Source: Phanerodontia chrysosporium (Eukaryota > Basidiomycota > Agaricomycetes > Polyporales > Phanerochaetaceae). Taken from it: DNA of 30,351 nucleotides. How positions within the stretch are numbered: position 1 is the first letter of the stretch; the number at the start of each line of letters is the position of its first letter. A model generated the notes under the pieces. It was not told where the DNA came from and made no database searches. It saw only the letters and a list, made by a program, of their open reading frames with translations. A program made the translations under genes and the position numbers. Below, piece after piece: positions 28,832 through 30,351 of the stretch. Location: positions 1-30,351 of the forward strand of contig MJGA01000106.1 in assembly GCA_001910725.1 (NCBI GenBank), written 5' to 3'.

Positions 28832-30351
28832 ATGTCGTCGTTCGTGCAGACTCTTTCCAACCTCGCCGGCACCTCCGCCAAGGCGCGCGTCACCGCGCAG
28901 AACGACAACGATGTGGTCATCATCGCTGCCGTGCGCTCCGCCATGACCAAGGTGCGTGTCCCTCCTCTTTTGCGACGCAGGCAAAGCTCAGACCGCCCCC
29001 GTCGAGCAGGGCAAGCGCGGTGGCTTCAAGGATACACGTCCGGAAGAGATTCTGTGCGAGGTCCTGCGCGCCGTGTACACCAAGGCCGGCGTCGACCCGT
29101 CGCTCATCGAAGACGTCGCCGTCGGAAACGTGCTCCCGCCCGGCGGCGGTGCGTCCGCGGCACGCATGGCCGCCCTCGCAGCCGGCATCCCCAACACCGC
29201 CGCTGAACACCGTGAACCGCCAGTGCTCGTCGGGTCTCACGGCGGTGACACAGATCGCGAACGAGATTGCGGTGGGCCAGATTGACATTGGCATTGGTGA
29301 GTTTTGCCCCTAGATGGTTCCTCATGCGTGCTTGCCCGTTTCCATCGGAATGAGGCGCGATGTGCTGGCAGCGAGAGCTGGAGGTCTGTGCGCTACTTTA
29401 CGTCACACTTCAGCCGGCTGGTCCTCGCATGCATGTACCTGGTGATGGCACGGGCAGTTTTGCTGACATGTGTGCATAGGTGCCGGTGTTGAGTCGATGA
29501 CTTTCGGCTATGGTGCACGCGCGCAGGCCGACGAGTTCTCCGAGAAGGTGCTCGCATGCCAGGAAGCGGAGGACTGCCTCATCCCGATGGGCATCACGTC
29601 CGAGAACGTCGCGCGGACTACGGCATCACGCGCCAGCAACAGGACGAGTTCGCGGCGGCGTCCTACCAGAAGGCCGCGGCCGCGCAGAAGGCGGGCAAGT
29701 TCAAGGACGAGATCGTGCCTATCAAGGTCAAGTGGGTCGACCCCAAGACCGAGAAGGAGACGGAGATCGTCGTTGACCAGGATGACGGCATCCGGGACGG
29801 CGTCACTGCCCAGAGCCTCGGCAAACTCAAGCCTGCTTTCAAGGAGAATGGCACAACACATGCCGGTATGTTTTGCGCAGCTTGACAGCTCACCTATGAG
29901 TACTCACGCGGGCTACAGGTAACGCGTCGCAGGTCTCTGACGGCGCGGCTGCGGTTCTGCTCGCTCGGCGGTCGGTCGCGAAGCGTCTCGGGCTGCCCAT
30001 TGTCGGCAAGTACGTGACGAGCGCGTTGTTGGCGTTCCACCACGCGTCATGGGCATCGGCCCGGCGTTCGCGATCCCAAAGGTGCTCGAGAAGACGGGCC
30101 TGTCGAAGGAGGACATCGACTTTTATGAAATTAACGAGGCGTTCGCGAGCCAGGCCGTGTATTCGGTGCTCAAGATCGGCATTCCGTTCGAGAAGTGAAC
30201 ATCAACGGCGGTGCCATTGCCATCGGGCACCCGCTCGGCATGAGTGAGTCGTCTGGATCTTGCCGCCTTGATCTTTGCGCGGAGGCGCTGACGTCGGTTT
30301 TTTTCACCACAGCTGGTGCCCGTCAAATCGCGACAGGTCTCAACATTGCGA
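28832..30351 (+). CDS. 3-ketoacyl-CoA thiolase (peroxisomal type), partial, with four single-base frame breaks
   Basis: The gene encodes the last step of beta-oxidation: thiolysis of 3-ketoacyl-CoA to acetyl-CoA and a shortened acyl-CoA. Exons are 28832-28951, 29010-29296, 29480-29865, 29919-30243 and 30313 to the window end. Motifs: DVVIIAAVRSAMTK, GKRGGFKDTRPEEIL, GNVLPPGGGASAARMAALAAG, NRQCSSGL with the nucleophilic Cys, GAGVESMTFGYGARAQ, GNASQVSDGAAAVLLARRS, INEAFASQA and AIGHPLG with the catalytic His. The last catalytic Cys motif and the stop lie beyond the window. The family frame breaks near 29200-29204, 29613-29616, 30030-30032 and 30195, each consistent with one missing base. Substitution-wise the protein is well conserved. 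It may be a sequencing artefact or a young pseudogene. The third intron (183 bp) is unusually long. Confidence 0.88.

Noticed and set aside
30236..30243. Loss of a catalytic Cys in thiolase (GHPLGM instead of GHPLGC)
   Set aside because: The residue after GHPLG varies in functional thiolases; the second catalytic Cys lies in a later motif beyond the window.

Overview
The window looks like nuclear DNA from an agaricomycete basidiomycete fungus. The genes are GC-rich and cut by many 40-70 bp GT-AG introns. The host genes (RPF2, DBR1, an F-box protein, a GATA factor, a peroxisomal thiolase) and the transposon families (Plavaka Tnp2, MULE, Ty3 chromovirus) all fit such a genome. All calls come from reading and hand-splicing the sequence; no database search was possible.

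Layout. (1) About 1-3845: two related elements in inverted orientation. They share a ~500 bp end that carries four palindromes built on GCTGCTCGAGCAGC, and each carries an intact three-exon gene (181-185 codons) of unknown function. (2) About 3846-4898: the 3' end of a Ty3/gypsy chromovirus (chromodomain tail of integrase, polypurine tract, LTR). (3) About 4993-7265 plus 11036-11056: a 5'-truncated Plavaka (CACTA-like) transposase gene. A complete MULE element (7266-11025) interrupts it just before its stop. The MULE has perfect 55 bp terminal inverted repeats, a 10 bp target-site duplication and an intact seven-exon transposase gene of 1002 codons. (4) 11653-12844 (-) RPF2 and 13038-14739 (+) DBR1, a divergent housekeeping pair sharing a 193 bp promoter. 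(5) 15271-16528 an F-box protein. (6) 16529-20343 a gene-poor stretch with one doubtful small ORF. (7) about 20344-22225 a GATA-type zinc-finger factor. (8) 22226-28831 a 6.6 kb stretch where I see no convincing gene. (9) 28832-30351 a 3-ketoacyl-CoA thiolase gene running off the window, whose coding sequence as given lacks one base at each of four places.

The left 11 kb is thus a nested transposon cluster and the right 19 kb is host sequence. The most unusual signal is the gene pair in region 1. Exon 2 differs at 37 of 96 amino acids with only nine purely synonymous codon changes, while 65 bases upstream of the start are identical and intron 1 is ~92% identical. That suggests a fast-evolving, element-borne protein.
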